Assembly: GCF_000014685.1 (NCBI RefSeq)
Contig: NC_008321.1
Span: 1,612,001-1,676,000, forward strand
Direction: 5' to 3'
Length of the DNA stretch: 64,000 bases
Source of the DNA: Shewanella sp. MR-4
GTDB taxonomy: Bacteria > Pseudomonadota > Gammaproteobacteria > Enterobacterales > Shewanellaceae
The notes under the pieces are model-generated. The model was not told the DNA's origin. It ran no database searches and saw only the letters and a list, made by a program, of their open reading frames with translations. Below, one piece after another: positions 1 to 8,353 of this stretch. Made by a program: the position numbers and the translations under genes. Positions within the stretch are counted from its first letter, which is position 1. Each line of letters opens with the position of its first letter.

Positions 1-876
1 GATCATATCACTGGCGCACAACCTAGCTTCGACCAATACAGCCGTCCACAGGTGAGCATCAACCTCGATGCCAAAGGCGGTACTATTTTCTCTAACGTGA
101 CTAAGGACAATATCGGTAAACCGATGGCGACCTTATTCATCGAATATAAAGACAGCGGTGAGCGTAACGCCGATGGCAGCGTCAAGATGCAGAAAATCCA
201 AGAAGTGATTTCTGTGGCGACCATTCAAGCGCGTTTAGGTCGTAACTTTGTGATCACCGGCTTAAGCCACGGTGAAGCACAAAACCTCGCACTGCTGCTG
301 CGTGCCGGTGCCCTGATTGCGCCAGTATCTATTGTGGAAGAACGTACTATCGGTCCAAGCCTAGGTGCGGAAAACATCGAAAGCGGTGTGCAAGCCATGA
401 TTTGGGGTATGGCAGTCGTACTTATCTTCATGCTGGTTTACTACCGTAGTTTCGGCTTGATCGCTAACTTAGCCTTAACGGCCAACTTAGTGATGGTGGT
501 TGGGGTGATGTCTATGATCCCTGGCGCCGTATTAACCCTGCCTGGTATTGCCGGTATGGTGTTAACTGTGGGTATGGCGGTTGACGGTAACGTACTGATT
601 TACGAACGTATCCGTGAAGAGTTACGTGCAGGTCGCAGCGTACAGCAGGCGATTCACGAAGGTTACGGTAACGCATTCTCTACCATCGCCGACGCTAACA
701 TCACTACCTTCTTGACAGCGCTGATCTTGTTCGCCGTGGGTACTGGCGCGATCAAAGGCTTCGCGGTGACCCTGATGATCGGTATTGCGACATCGATGTT
801 TACCGCTATCGTGGGTACTCGCTCAATCGTGAACGCGATTTGGGGCGGTAAGCGCGTGAAGACGCTGTCTATCTAA
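1..876 (+). CDS. secD: Protein translocase subunit SecD (3' part, truncated by window edge)
   Basis: The reading frame is open from base 1, so about 291 C-terminal residues of a roughly 615-residue protein are present. SecD works with SecF in the inner membrane and uses proton motive force to help exported proteins leave the SecYEG channel on the periplasmic side. The visible part starts in the periplasmic P1 region (TGAQPSFD, VSINLDAKGG). It then shows the membrane block beginning at AMIWGMAVVLIFML and the conserved motif GMAVDGNVLIYERIREEL. secF follows after 12 bases, the usual secDF operon. The true start lies outside the window. An internal ATG at base 52 is not a start, because homology continues upstream of it. 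Confidence 0.97.
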   Translation, partial: DHITGAQPSFDQYSRPQVSINLDAKGGTIFSNVTKDNIGKPMATLFIEYKDSGERNADGSVKMQKIQEVISVATIQARLGRNFVITGLSHGEAQNLALLLRAGALIAPVSIVEERTIGPSLGAENIESGVQAMIWGMAVVLIFMLVYYRSFGLIANLALTANLVMVVGVMSMIPGAVLTLPGIAGMVLTVGMAVDGNVLIYERIREELRAGRSVQQAIHEGYGNAFSTIADANITTFLTALILFAVGTGAIKGFAVTLMIGIATSMFTAIVGTRSIVNAIWGGKRVKTLSI

Positions 877-888
877 GGGGAAGCGATA

Positions 889-1836
889 ATGTTAGAAATT
901 TTGTCTTTAAAACGTACGGTTAACTTCCTCCGTCATGCGCTGCCTATCAGTATCATGTCTGCCATTTTGGTATTTGGTTCGCTGGTGTCCTTGGCGACCA
1001 AAGGCATTAACTGGGGTTTAGACTTTACCGGCGGTACTGTGGTTGAGATGGAGTTCACTCAACCTGTCGATTTGAACGTGTTACGTACTAAGCTGTCTGC
1101 GCCTGAATTGGACGGTGCAGTGGTGCAAAACTTCGGTTCGAGCCGTGACGTATTAGTGCGTCTATCGGTGAAAGAAGGCGTGAGCAGCGATGTACAGGTC
1201 AAATCTGTCATGGCTGCGGCTCAACAAGTGGATGCGGGCGTTCAACAGAAACGTGTTGAATTCGTTGGTCCTCAAGTGGGTAAAGAACTGGCCGAACAGG
1301 GCGGTTTAGCGGTATTGGTCGCGCTTATCTGTATCATGATCTACGTGTCTTTCCGTTTCGAATGGCGTTTAGCCTTCGGTTCGGTAGCAGCACTTGCCCA
1401 CGACGTGATTGTGACCTTAGGTGTGTTCTCTGTGTTCCAACTGGAATTCGACCTGACCGTATTAGCCGGCGTGTTAACCGTTGTGGGTTACTCACTCAAC
1501 GATACCATCGTTGTGTTTGACCGTATCCGTGAAAACTTCCTCAAGATGCGTAAGAGCGAGCCAGAAGAAGTGGTCAACGTCTCTATCACGCAAACCATGA
1601 GCCGTACCATTATCACTACGGGTACGACGCTGGTGACCGTTGTGGCGCTGTTCCTGAAGGGCGGCACTATGATCCACGGTTTTGCGACAGCACTCTTGTT
1701 GGGTATTTTCGTCGGTACCTATTCTTCTATCTACGTAGCAAGTTACCTTGCGATCAAACTGGGCATTTGCCGTGAGCATATGATGCCAGTTGAAGTCGAG
1801 AAAGAAGGTGCTGACCAGCCTTCGATGATGCCTTAA
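889..1836 (+). CDS. secF: Protein translocase subunit SecF
   Basis: Full-length SecF of 315 residues, close to the family norm. It forms the SecDF membrane complex that promotes late steps of Sec-dependent export. The N-terminal membrane segment is followed by the SecF signature WGLDFTGGTVVEMEF in the first periplasmic region. The C-terminal RND-like membrane bundle carries GYSLNDTIVVFDRIREN, whose Asp and Arg residues are typical of the proton pathway. The ATG has the Shine-Dalgarno AGGGGAAG just upstream. The gene ends 40 bases before a strong terminator, so secF closes the operon. Confidence 0.97.
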   Translation: MLEILSLKRTVNFLRHALPISIMSAILVFGSLVSLATKGINWGLDFTGGTVVEMEFTQPVDLNVLRTKLSAPELDGAVVQNFGSSRDVLVRLSVKEGVSSDVQVKSVMAAAQQVDAGVQQKRVEFVGPQVGKELAEQGGLAVLVALICIMIYVSFRFEWRLAFGSVAALAHDVIVTLGVFSVFQLEFDLTVLAGVLTVVGYSLNDTIVVFDRIRENFLKMRKSEPEEVVNVSITQTMSRTIITTGTTLVTVVALFLKGGTMIHGFATALLLGIFVGTYSSIYVASYLAIKLGICREHMMPVEVEKEGADQPSMMP

Positions 1837-1875
1837 TCGGGCATTGAGACTCGAGGTCGTGTATCACGACTGTTG

Positions 1876-1908
1876 AAAAAAAAGCCACCTTGAAGGTGGC
1901 TTTTTTTT
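1876..1908 (+). terminator. Rho-independent terminator of secDF
   Basis: A perfect 7-bp stem (GCCACCT/AGGTGGC) with a 3-base loop is preceded by eight A and followed by eight T. It closes the secDF operon. The A-tract would allow some activity on the other strand too, but no left-pointing gene lies to its right. Confidence 0.9.
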
Positions 1909-2092
1909 CGGTGGATTTTGACCTTTCCGATAATCTGCTAGCAAACTCACAACTTTATAGTGACTAATGCTGTAAAACCTAAATGTTAATTTTATTAACA
2001 ACTGCTGCAAAAAACAGCGCTCGACAGGCTCGGTTATTTCACAGTAGGATGTCGGCTGCCCATATCTAGAGAGTATTGTTGTAGGATGTCGC

Positions 2093-2410
2093 ATGGAAGA
2101 ACGTAAGACGTTAGTTGCTGGTGGAAATTTATTGCAGGCCCACACATGGAAGGGATTGTTAGAAGCCTGTGGTATTCATGTGGAGTTACGTGGCGAGGCC
2201 TTATTAGGCGGTGTGGGTGAGTTGCCCGCTGGGCTGCATAACATTGAGCTTTGGGTGCGCGAGTCGCAATTGGCAAAAGCGCAGGCCCAGTTAAGCGCCT
2301 TGGATGTCGTGAGTCCACAGTGGCAATGTGTGCAATGCCATGAGATGAACGAAGGCAATTTTGAATTATGTTGGCACTGCAGTGCTGAGCGCAGCGAAAG
2401 CCATAACTAA
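2093..2410 (+). CDS. DUF2007-type protein with C-terminal zinc ribbon
   Basis: 105 residues. The N-terminal 70 residues match the DUF2007 pattern (KTLVAGGNLLQAHTWKGLLE, then ELWVRESQLAKAQAQL), a small ferredoxin-like fold often called a putative signal-transducing protein. The C-terminus has two CxxC pairs, CVQC and CWHC, 14 residues apart, which is a likely zinc ribbon. Biochemical function is not known. AGGA lies 7 bases before the ATG. The gene appears to be monocistronic, since 287 bases without a recognised feature separate it from the next gene. An 11-base sequence, GTAGGATGTCG, occurs twice upstream, and the second copy contains the ribosome-binding site. Confidence 0.8.
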   Translation: MEERKTLVAGGNLLQAHTWKGLLEACGIHVELRGEALLGGVGELPAGLHNIELWVRESQLAKAQAQLSALDVVSPQWQCVQCHEMNEGNFELCWHCSAERSESHN

Positions 2411-2697
2411 TCTCAACTCATCCTACTCATCGACAGCATTTCAAACCGCGCTGACACCGCTTAGCGCGTCGAATTTACGTGGCTGGCAATTAGTCCGCTT
2501 TGTTATTAGCGCTCAGTGCCAAATTAAGCCTAAGTACTTGTTGAGTACGTTTGTTCTTTCCTTCACCCGAGCTAAAGCTGATTAGCCTATCGAGTGTTAC
2601 ACGCCGTTAATGGCAATGATTGCGTCTCCCCCAGTAGCGAATTACACTTCAACTTATATTCGTTAAGTCATTCAATCCCTTATCTAAGGAGTCTCTG

Positions 2698-3057
2698 ATG
2701 AATCCATCCAGTGCTTTTTCAGCCCTTGTCGAATCGATTCGACCCCATGTCGTTGAAGTGAGTATTGAGGCCTACCAAGCCGATGACACTTGGGTATTGA
2801 TTGATGTCCGTGAAGATAACGAGTGGCTACAGGATCATCTGCCGCAGGCGAAACATATGAGCCGCGGCATTATTGAGCGCGATATTGAACAGCGCTTCCC
2901 CGATAAACATACGCCTCTGCTGCTCTATTGCGCGGGCGGCGCACGCTCTGTACTGGCGGCCAGCAGTTTGCAACTGATGGGTTACCAAAGGGTGGCCTCC
3001 TTGATTGGGGGTTATAAAGGCTGGATCCAACGCCAGCTGCCCGTGGTGCAAGATTAA
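2698..3057 (+). CDS. Rhodanese-domain sulfurtransferase
   Basis: 119 residues, a single rhodanese domain without a signal peptide, so cytoplasmic. It shows the LIDVRED motif (Asp36) and the active-site loop CAGGARS with Cys78, followed by GGYKGW, which is typical of PspE/GlpE-like single-domain sulfurtransferases. Such proteins carry a persulfide on the loop cysteine. AAGGAG lies 7 bases before the ATG. The next gene, a siroheme synthase, starts 35 bases downstream on the same strand, so co-transcription is likely and a sulfur-assimilation role is plausible by context. The true sulfur donor and acceptor are not evident. Confidence 0.85.
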   Translation: MNPSSAFSALVESIRPHVVEVSIEAYQADDTWVLIDVREDNEWLQDHLPQAKHMSRGIIERDIEQRFPDKHTPLLLYCAGGARSVLAASSLQLMGYQRVASLIGGYKGWIQRQLPVVQD

Positions 3058-3092
3058 TTTAGGCTGGGTTTAACTTTTTATAGGCGAGTCAC

Positions 3093-4004
3093 ATGCAATA
3101 CTTCCCGCTGTTTATTGATACTGTTAATTTAAATGTCCTGCTGGTGGGAGCGGGTGATGTCGCCAGTCGTAAGCTGGCCTTACTGACGCGTACCGAAGCT
3201 AATATCCATGTGATTGCCCCCGAGGTAAATCCCGAGGTAAAAGCCTATGCCGATGCGGGCAGGATTTTATTGTCTGAGCGGCCCGTGGTGCAGGCCGATA
3301 TTCAAAACTATGATCTCATCTATCTAGCGACCGCAAATGATAAGCTCAACGCCGAATTAGCTACCTTAGCTACCGAGCGGGGGATTTGGGTCAATGCCGT
3401 GGATAACCCCGCCTATTGCCGCTTTATTACCCCATCGATTGTCGATAGGGGGCGTCTTGTGGTGGCGATCAGCACTGCGGGCGCAGCACCCGTGTTTGCG
3501 CGTACCATTCGGGCCCGCTTAGAGACCAGCCTGCCGCAATCCCTTAAGCCCTTGTTCGACTTCGTGGCCGACAAGCGTCTCGAAGTACAGCAAAGACTCA
3601 CCAAAACTGCGACGCGCCGACTATTTTGGGAGCGCTTTTTCGACACCAATGGCGATAGATTTGATGCGCGTACCCCCGAGCATTATCAGAATGCCTTTAA
3701 CCATATCGTCAGCCGCGGGGAAATCCTATTGTTGGATAATGCTACGCCCGTCGAGTTATTGCCGCTGGCGGCCATGCCCTTGTTACAGCGCCTCGATTGG
3801 ATTTACAGCGAAGTAGGTTTAGCCGATGACTTGGCTGAACTGGTGCGCCGCGATGCTAATCGCGCAGCGCTGCCTGCGCTGAGTGATATCAGCCGTGAAT
3901 ATGAGCAAGGCTCACGCATGTTGTTGGTCGCCGATACCCAAAAGATTGAGCAACTTAAGGCGCATTTTCTGGTGGCCAAACATTTACGCCCCGGCGCGAT
4001 TTAG
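3093..4004 (+). CDS. Siroheme synthase, Met8/CysG N-terminal type (precorrin-2 dehydrogenase / sirohydrochlorin ferrochelatase)
   Basis: 303 residues matching the N-terminal half of E. coli CysG, without the uroporphyrinogen methyltransferase half. The enzyme oxidises precorrin-2 with NAD and inserts iron to give siroheme, the cofactor of sulfite and nitrite reductases. The NAD site GAGDVASRK begins at Gly19. The catalytic Asp of the CysG family is Asp104, in AVDNPAYCRF. The dimerisation segment ISTAGAAPVFAR follows. The C-terminal 100 or so residues extend beyond the CysG core and are divergent. Precorrin-2 must come from a separate SUMT (CobA/NirE-type) enzyme encoded elsewhere. It probably shares a transcript with the rhodanese upstream. 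Confidence 0.88.
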   Translation: MQYFPLFIDTVNLNVLLVGAGDVASRKLALLTRTEANIHVIAPEVNPEVKAYADAGRILLSERPVVQADIQNYDLIYLATANDKLNAELATLATERGIWVNAVDNPAYCRFITPSIVDRGRLVVAISTAGAAPVFARTIRARLETSLPQSLKPLFDFVADKRLEVQQRLTKTATRRLFWERFFDTNGDRFDARTPEHYQNAFNHIVSRGEILLLDNATPVELLPLAAMPLLQRLDWIYSEVGLADDLAELVRRDANRAALPALSDISREYEQGSRMLLVADTQKIEQLKAHFLVAKHLRPGAI

Positions 4005-4089
4005 TCTTCTTTATCGCAGTTTGTTTGAGCTGACGGCGAGTCTTAGGTAGACTCGCCGTTATTTTTTATCGTTAAGTTTAGGATGTACT

Positions 4090-4635
4090 ATGGCTCTCAA
4101 AGCGACCGTGTTTAAGGTCAATCTTCAGATCGCCGATATGGACCGAGGTTATTATCAAGATCATCAGCTGACATTAGCGCAGCATCCCTCCGAGACCGAT
4201 GGCCGCATGATGGTGCGTTTGTTGGCCTTTATCCTGAACGCTTCCGAGACCTTAAGTTTTACTAAGGGATTGTGCGTCGACGATGAGCCAGAACTCTGGG
4301 ACAAGAGTCTCTCCGGTGAAGTTGACCTGTGGATTGAGTTTGGCCAAGCCGATGAGAAATGGCTGCGTAAGGCGAGCGGTCGCGCAAAAGCGGTGCAGCT
4401 GTTTACTTACGGCGGACGTAGTGTCCCTATTTGGTGGAAGCAGAATCAAGCGGCACTAGAGCGTTATAAAAACCTTAAAGTGTGGAATATTGCCGAAGAG
4501 TCGGTGACGGCGATGGAGGCCTTAGTGAGCCGCACTATGTCGCTGCAGGCGTCCATCAGTGAAGGGCAAGTCTGGTTATCGGATAACGAGCACAGCGTGC
4601 TTATCGAGCCAGAGATGCTGAAAGATGACCAATAA
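4090..4635 (+). CDS. yaeQ: YaeQ family protein
   Basis: 181 residues, matching the YaeQ family length and pattern throughout: MALKATVFKVNLQIADMDRGYY at the start, and ELWDKSLSGEVDLWIEFGQ and GGRSVPIWW further on. The YaeQ fold resembles PD-(D/E)XK nucleases. E. coli YaeQ was linked to RfaH-related phenotypes, but its molecular role is not established. The protein is cytoplasmic with no signal peptide. AGGA lies 7 bases before the ATG. It is convergent with the protease gene to its right and shares a bidirectional terminator with it. Confidence 0.88.
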   Translation: MALKATVFKVNLQIADMDRGYYQDHQLTLAQHPSETDGRMMVRLLAFILNASETLSFTKGLCVDDEPELWDKSLSGEVDLWIEFGQADEKWLRKASGRAKAVQLFTYGGRSVPIWWKQNQAALERYKNLKVWNIAEESVTAMEALVSRTMSLQASISEGQVWLSDNEHSVLIEPEMLKDDQ

Positions 4636-4636
4636 A

Positions 4637-4662
4637 AAAGAGCCTGCAATTGCAGGCTCTTT
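4637..4662. terminator. Bidirectional terminator between yaeQ and the protease gene
   Basis: A perfect 26-base palindrome (AAAGAGCCTGCA and its complement, centred on AATT), flanked by A on the left and T on the right. It sits in the 40-base gap between two converging genes, so it can stop transcription from both sides. Confidence 0.88.
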
Positions 4663-4675
4663 GTTTAGACGAACA

Positions 4676-7093
4676 TTATTGGAATTTGAGTTCCCAGCTA
4701 TCGATATAGCCTACGTCGCCACGGCCGCTATCAACCGCTTTGAGTTTCCACACACCGCTTGACTCCACGCCAGTCATATCAACTGTGTAGCTCTTGTTGA
4801 TATTGTCTGCGCCTGCGCCAGTGTTGTTATGCAGTGTTGCCGTTTGGCCTGTAGGGCTGACGAGCTGCACTTTTAAGTCACCAATGTAAGGGTGAACAAT
4901 ATTCACCACGGCAGTCACAGTGCCTGAGTTACCCGTGCGGGTCACTGTGATTGGGCTCGTGATACCAGTGGTTTTGTTATCAGGAATATTGTAGTTATCA
5001 GCATTGGTGTAGCTTGCTGGTGTGGTAGGAGTACCACCACCGCTTTGGGCTGTGTAGCTTGCAGTTAACGATACACCGCTAAAGGCTGAATAGCCTTTCA
5101 CCATCGCGTAGTAAGTACCAGATTGAACGTTGCTGATTGGGCAAGATTCACTGTTACCACCTTTGTATGGACGGCAATCGTAGTTTGAGGTCGTTGGCGC
5201 TGCGCCGTACTGTACGTACAGATCCGCATCACCCGTGCCACCGTTCATCACAAAGCCTAAGTTAGTTGCGCCCTGTGGCACTTCAAAAGAGAAATGCAGT
5301 TCTTCACTGGCAGCGCCGCTTAGACCCGTTTTTGGCACTCCGTTTACTAACACACTGTCAGTTGGTGTCGGGTCAACCGGATCCGTTGGACCATTACAGG
5401 AAGCATCTAAGAAGGTTTTCGCGGCAACGGCATTGACCAGACCATAGCCATAGTAATCATCACGGCCAGCTGTGCCTAAGTCTTCAGCGGTTTGTTTGAG
5501 CGCGTTACGTACCTGAGCCGCGCTACATTCTGGGTGGTAGCTCCAGACTAAGGTCGCCACACCAGAAACGTGTGGGGTCGCCATCGATGTACCGTTGTAG
5601 TACTCGTAGTCTTTATTGCCTTGGTTGCTGACGGTAACGGTTGCGCCTAATTGGTTGCGCAGTGCTAAACCCGTTGCACGGTCAACAGAGACAGACACTA
5701 GGTTGATTTCGCTGTTCGCATCGACCAAGAAGGGGTTTTGTAATCCAGGTAATGCGCTATTACTGTAAACGATAACGGCGCTGGCGCCCGCATTTTTACA
5801 GGCTTTTACCGCATTGATTTCTGGATAAGAAGAGCCTTGGTTACCGACACGTTCAACTAAACACACCTTGTTAGACATGTTGCCGCAGTTGAAAGTTGAG
5901 CCGCTGACCGTACATTCGGCCAAGGTTGCAGTTGCCGTGCCATTGTATGGATTGGGCGCGTAGTTGGTGCCCGATGGCGTTAAGCGATTGTGTGGCACAA
6001 CACCAGAGTTAAAATAAGATTGACCGCCGATAGTAATATCGGCTAAACGGCCTTCACCGCGGGTAACGGTTGAGAGAATCGCTTCACCAGGGCCTGAGAT
6101 TTCCACTTGGTTGGTGTACTGAGAGAAGGCTGAGTGATCTTTGTGATTATCAACCGACGCTACAGACATCACCGCATCGTAAGAGGCGGGGTAGCTGTGG
6201 GTATTGTTACCGGCGTTACCGGCCGCAGCAATCAACAGCACGCCGTTATTGTAGTGGGCTGCCAAAGCATTACGCTCTGTGGTGCTAGAACCTGAACCAC
6301 CTAAGCTCATTGTGACAACGTTTGCACCGTTTGACACACAGGTGTCGACCGCTGACACGAGTGATGAGGAGTAGCCCCAGCCAGACTCGTTAAAGACTTT
6401 AATGACATGGATATTGGCATTTTGATTTGGCATTACGCCAATAACACCGTCGTTGTTAGCGATCGCCGCGATAGTACCAGCCACGTGGGTTCCATGGGCG
6501 TTGTTATTGCCTGGATCGTACCAGTTGCCCGTACCTGAATTGTTGGTACCTGTGACATTGTTACCGCTTAAGTCGCTGTGACCACGATCATAACCAGAGT
6601 CGATAATACAGATAGTACGGTTGCCCGCTTGGCTGTCGCTTAATTGAGTCGCACCCACAAAGGTTTGTCCCCAAGGCGTTGTTTCGCTTAAGAGGCGGCG
6701 TGGCATGTCTTCTTCCACATATTCCACATCGGCGCGGGCTCTTAATGCCTTGATGCCATTGTTATCCAGCTTAACTGAGTAGCTGTTACTGCGGCCGATA
6801 CGCTTCATTTCTTTGGCTTTTGCCTTGTTCAACACACTGTGTTGGGCGCTAATTTCAGCTACCTGAGGCTGATAATTCATCGTAGTGGCGAGCTGATCGC
6901 TGCTTTCTGACATCAGGGCTGGCGCATCGGCATTTTTAAATTTAACGATATAGCGCTTAGGCAGAGGAGAGGTCTGTGCTTGCATCGCTGCGGCGAAACC
7001 CGGTGCGTCGGGGGCGGCATGAACACCTGCCGAGATTGCAATAGCTAGGCTGGATAGACTCAGGGCTATCTTAGTGGTTCGATTGATTGTCAT
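4676..7093 (-). CDS. Secreted subtilisin-like serine protease (S8) with PA, PPC and P domains
   Basis: 805 residues. A signal peptide (about residues 1-26, ending VHA) is followed by an I9-type inhibitor propeptide (about 47-130). The S8 catalytic domain has Asp165 (IIDSGYD), His200 (AHGTHVAG) and Ser503 (GTSMATPH). A PA insert of about 120 residues lies between the His and Ser regions, as in kexin- and lactocepin-type relatives. The C-terminus adds a PPC domain (about 590-680, GDADLYVQYG) and a P/Homo-B domain (about 705-805, GYIDSWELKFQ). It is expected to be an extracellular alkaline protease matured by self-cleavage. GGAAGA lies 6 bases before the ATG. It is a lone gene with an AT-rich upstream region. 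Confidence 0.93.
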   Translation of the reverse strand: MTINRTTKIALSLSSLAIAISAGVHAAPDAPGFAAAMQAQTSPLPKRYIVKFKNADAPALMSESSDQLATTMNYQPQVAEISAQHSVLNKAKAKEMKRIGRSNSYSVKLDNNGIKALRARADVEYVEEDMPRRLLSETTPWGQTFVGATQLSDSQAGNRTICIIDSGYDRGHSDLSGNNVTGTNNSGTGNWYDPGNNNAHGTHVAGTIAAIANNDGVIGVMPNQNANIHVIKVFNESGWGYSSSLVSAVDTCVSNGANVVTMSLGGSGSSTTERNALAAHYNNGVLLIAAAGNAGNNTHSYPASYDAVMSVASVDNHKDHSAFSQYTNQVEISGPGEAILSTVTRGEGRLADITIGGQSYFNSGVVPHNRLTPSGTNYAPNPYNGTATATLAECTVSGSTFNCGNMSNKVCLVERVGNQGSSYPEINAVKACKNAGASAVIVYSNSALPGLQNPFLVDANSEINLVSVSVDRATGLALRNQLGATVTVSNQGNKDYEYYNGTSMATPHVSGVATLVWSYHPECSAAQVRNALKQTAEDLGTAGRDDYYGYGLVNAVAAKTFLDASCNGPTDPVDPTPTDSVLVNGVPKTGLSGAASEELHFSFEVPQGATNLGFVMNGGTGDADLYVQYGAAPTTSNYDCRPYKGGNSESCPISNVQSGTYYAMVKGYSAFSGVSLTASYTAQSGGGTPTTPASYTNADNYNIPDNKTTGITSPITVTRTGNSGTVTAVVNIVHPYIGDLKVQLVSPTGQTATLHNNTGAGADNINKSYTVDMTGVESSGVWKLKAVDSGRGDVGYIDSWELKFQ

Positions 7094-7629
7094 GTTTTTC
7101 TTCCATGTTCAATTTAGTGTTAATCATTATTATTTTTGGCTTTTAAAGAATAACTACGACTCAGATGCTACTCGGTTAGTGAATTTATCTTTGGTGTAAG
7201 TGTTTGTAAATTAAATGTTAATGGTATGATGGTTGGTAAAAATAGCTCTGTTGATAAGCGTTTTAAATGAATAAATACTCATATGTAACAAGTTGTAACC
7301 ATTGTTTTTAAATATTTATGTTTTTTTATGTGGAAAAGGTGAATAAGCAAAAGCGAATTTTTAAGCCATAGAACGCAGGGTTTTGAAAAATGTAACGTTC
7401 TATTTTGTTGAAATTACTTCATATAATCTTTTGGAATGATTAATTTCAAAAATGATTGCATCTGTTTGGTTTGAATGTTGAATTTTATTCAAGTGATTGA
7501 TTATGCGGTTTTATTGAATTTTGGTGTCGGCAGTTTGGCATTTGCCAATTTATTGGCTTAATTGTATGAAATGAACGGCGTAAATGATTAAGTAATCTTG
7601 ATGGCAGGCTCGAAAAAAGAACAATATAC
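7094..7629. other. AT-rich intergenic region upstream of the protease gene
   Basis: About 540 bases with no convincing gene in any frame. The sequence is visibly AT-rich with many T runs and probably carries the protease promoter and control sites, but I cannot place a promoter with confidence. The right edge is the terminator of the RND/rhodanese operon. Confidence 0.5.
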
Positions 7630-7653
7630 AAAAAGCGCCATTTGGCGCTTTTT
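7630..7653 (-). terminator. Terminator of the RND-rhodanese operon
   Basis: A 10-bp stem, AAAAAGCGCC/GGCGCTTTTT, with a short ATTT loop, 22 bases beyond the stop codon of the left-pointing rhodanese gene. It reads as a T-tailed hairpin in the leftward direction. Confidence 0.88.
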
Positions 7654-7675
7654 AGTCCGTCAGTAAAAGAGTGAC

Positions 7676-8074
7676 TTACTCTGTTTTAGGCTGAGCGTCG
7701 GCTAAGGTCTGATAACCGCCACCGTTATAGGTTTGAGTGTAACCCGCCGCGACTAAGGCTTCGGTCGCGATACTGCTGCGTCGACCGCTACGACAATACA
7801 ACACCACGGGCGCATCTTTGGCGATACCGCGCTTAGCAAACTCGGCGGCGACTTGCTCAAAGGGAATATTAACCGCATTGGCTAAATGGCCAGCGGCAAA
7901 TTCCTCAGGGGTGCGCACATCGAGCACCATAGCGCCAGCCGCGATTTTCTGCCACGCAACTTGGGGCTCTTGATCGGCGGCACTTGCCGCGTTCGGGACT
8001 AAGGCGAGTGATGACAGACTCAAGAGGGCCACCCCCAGTAAGGTTTTACTGCGATACAGTAACTTGTTGAACAC
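7676..8074 (-). CDS. Periplasmic rhodanese-like sulfurtransferase
   Basis: I place the start at a GTG at 8074, because AAGGAG lies 7 bases before it. This gives 132 residues beginning with a clean signal peptide (VFNKLLYRSK, hydrophobic stretch, ending ASA). Longer readings would run back into the upstream gene and bury the signal peptide. The mature protein is a single rhodanese domain with LDVRTPEEF (Asp52) and the active-site loop CRSGRRS (Cys94), so it probably acts on thiosulfate or persulfide in the periplasm. It is the last gene of a unit with RND adaptor, RND pump and DUF2892. The pairing with DUF2892 recalls E. coli YgaP, where both parts are one protein. Confidence 0.88.
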   Translation of the reverse strand: MFNKLLYRSKTLLGVALLSLSSLALVPNAASAADQEPQVAWQKIAAGAMVLDVRTPEEFAAGHLANAVNIPFEQVAAEFAKRGIAKDAPVVLYCRSGRRSSIATEALVAAGYTQTYNGGGYQTLADAQPKTE

Positions 8075-8099
8075 TGACTTTCTCCTTTGCAAATGTGCA

Positions 8100-8312
8100 T
8101 TAACCTTGTTTCGCGATTTCGGCTTCGGATTTGACGCCCAATTTGCGTAATACCATGGCCGCAGGGCAAAAACCCGTGAAAGCGCTTTGGAATAGGTTAG
8201 CGCCAACGAAGGCCGTTAACCACATAAAGTTATGGTGCACAAAAGCGGTTAACACCAAAGACAGTAACACCATAAATCCGGCAAAGGCCATAATGCTGCG
8301 TTCGAGTGACAT
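8100..8312 (-). CDS. DUF2892 small inner-membrane protein
   Basis: 70 residues with two hydrophobic helices (MAFAGFMVLLSLVLTAFV and WLTAFVGANLFQSAFTG), then the GFCPAAMVLRKLG motif typical of DUF2892, including its single cysteine. In YgaP-type proteins this helical hairpin anchors a rhodanese domain to the membrane. Here the rhodanese is encoded by the next gene, 25 bases downstream, as a separate exported protein. AGGAGC lies 7 bases before the ATG. The gene follows the RND pump after 41 bases. Confidence 0.88.
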   Translation of the reverse strand: MSLERSIMAFAGFMVLLSLVLTAFVHHNFMWLTAFVGANLFQSAFTGFCPAAMVLRKLGVKSEAEIAKQG

Positions 8313-8353
8313 AGGTTGCTCCTAGAGGCAGCGCTATGGCTGCCTATTGTGGG

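Noticed and set aside
2361..2585. Open frame of 74 codons after the DUF2007 gene
   Set aside because: Starts inside the DUF2007 gene in another frame, no ribosome site, composition unlike neighbouring proteins.
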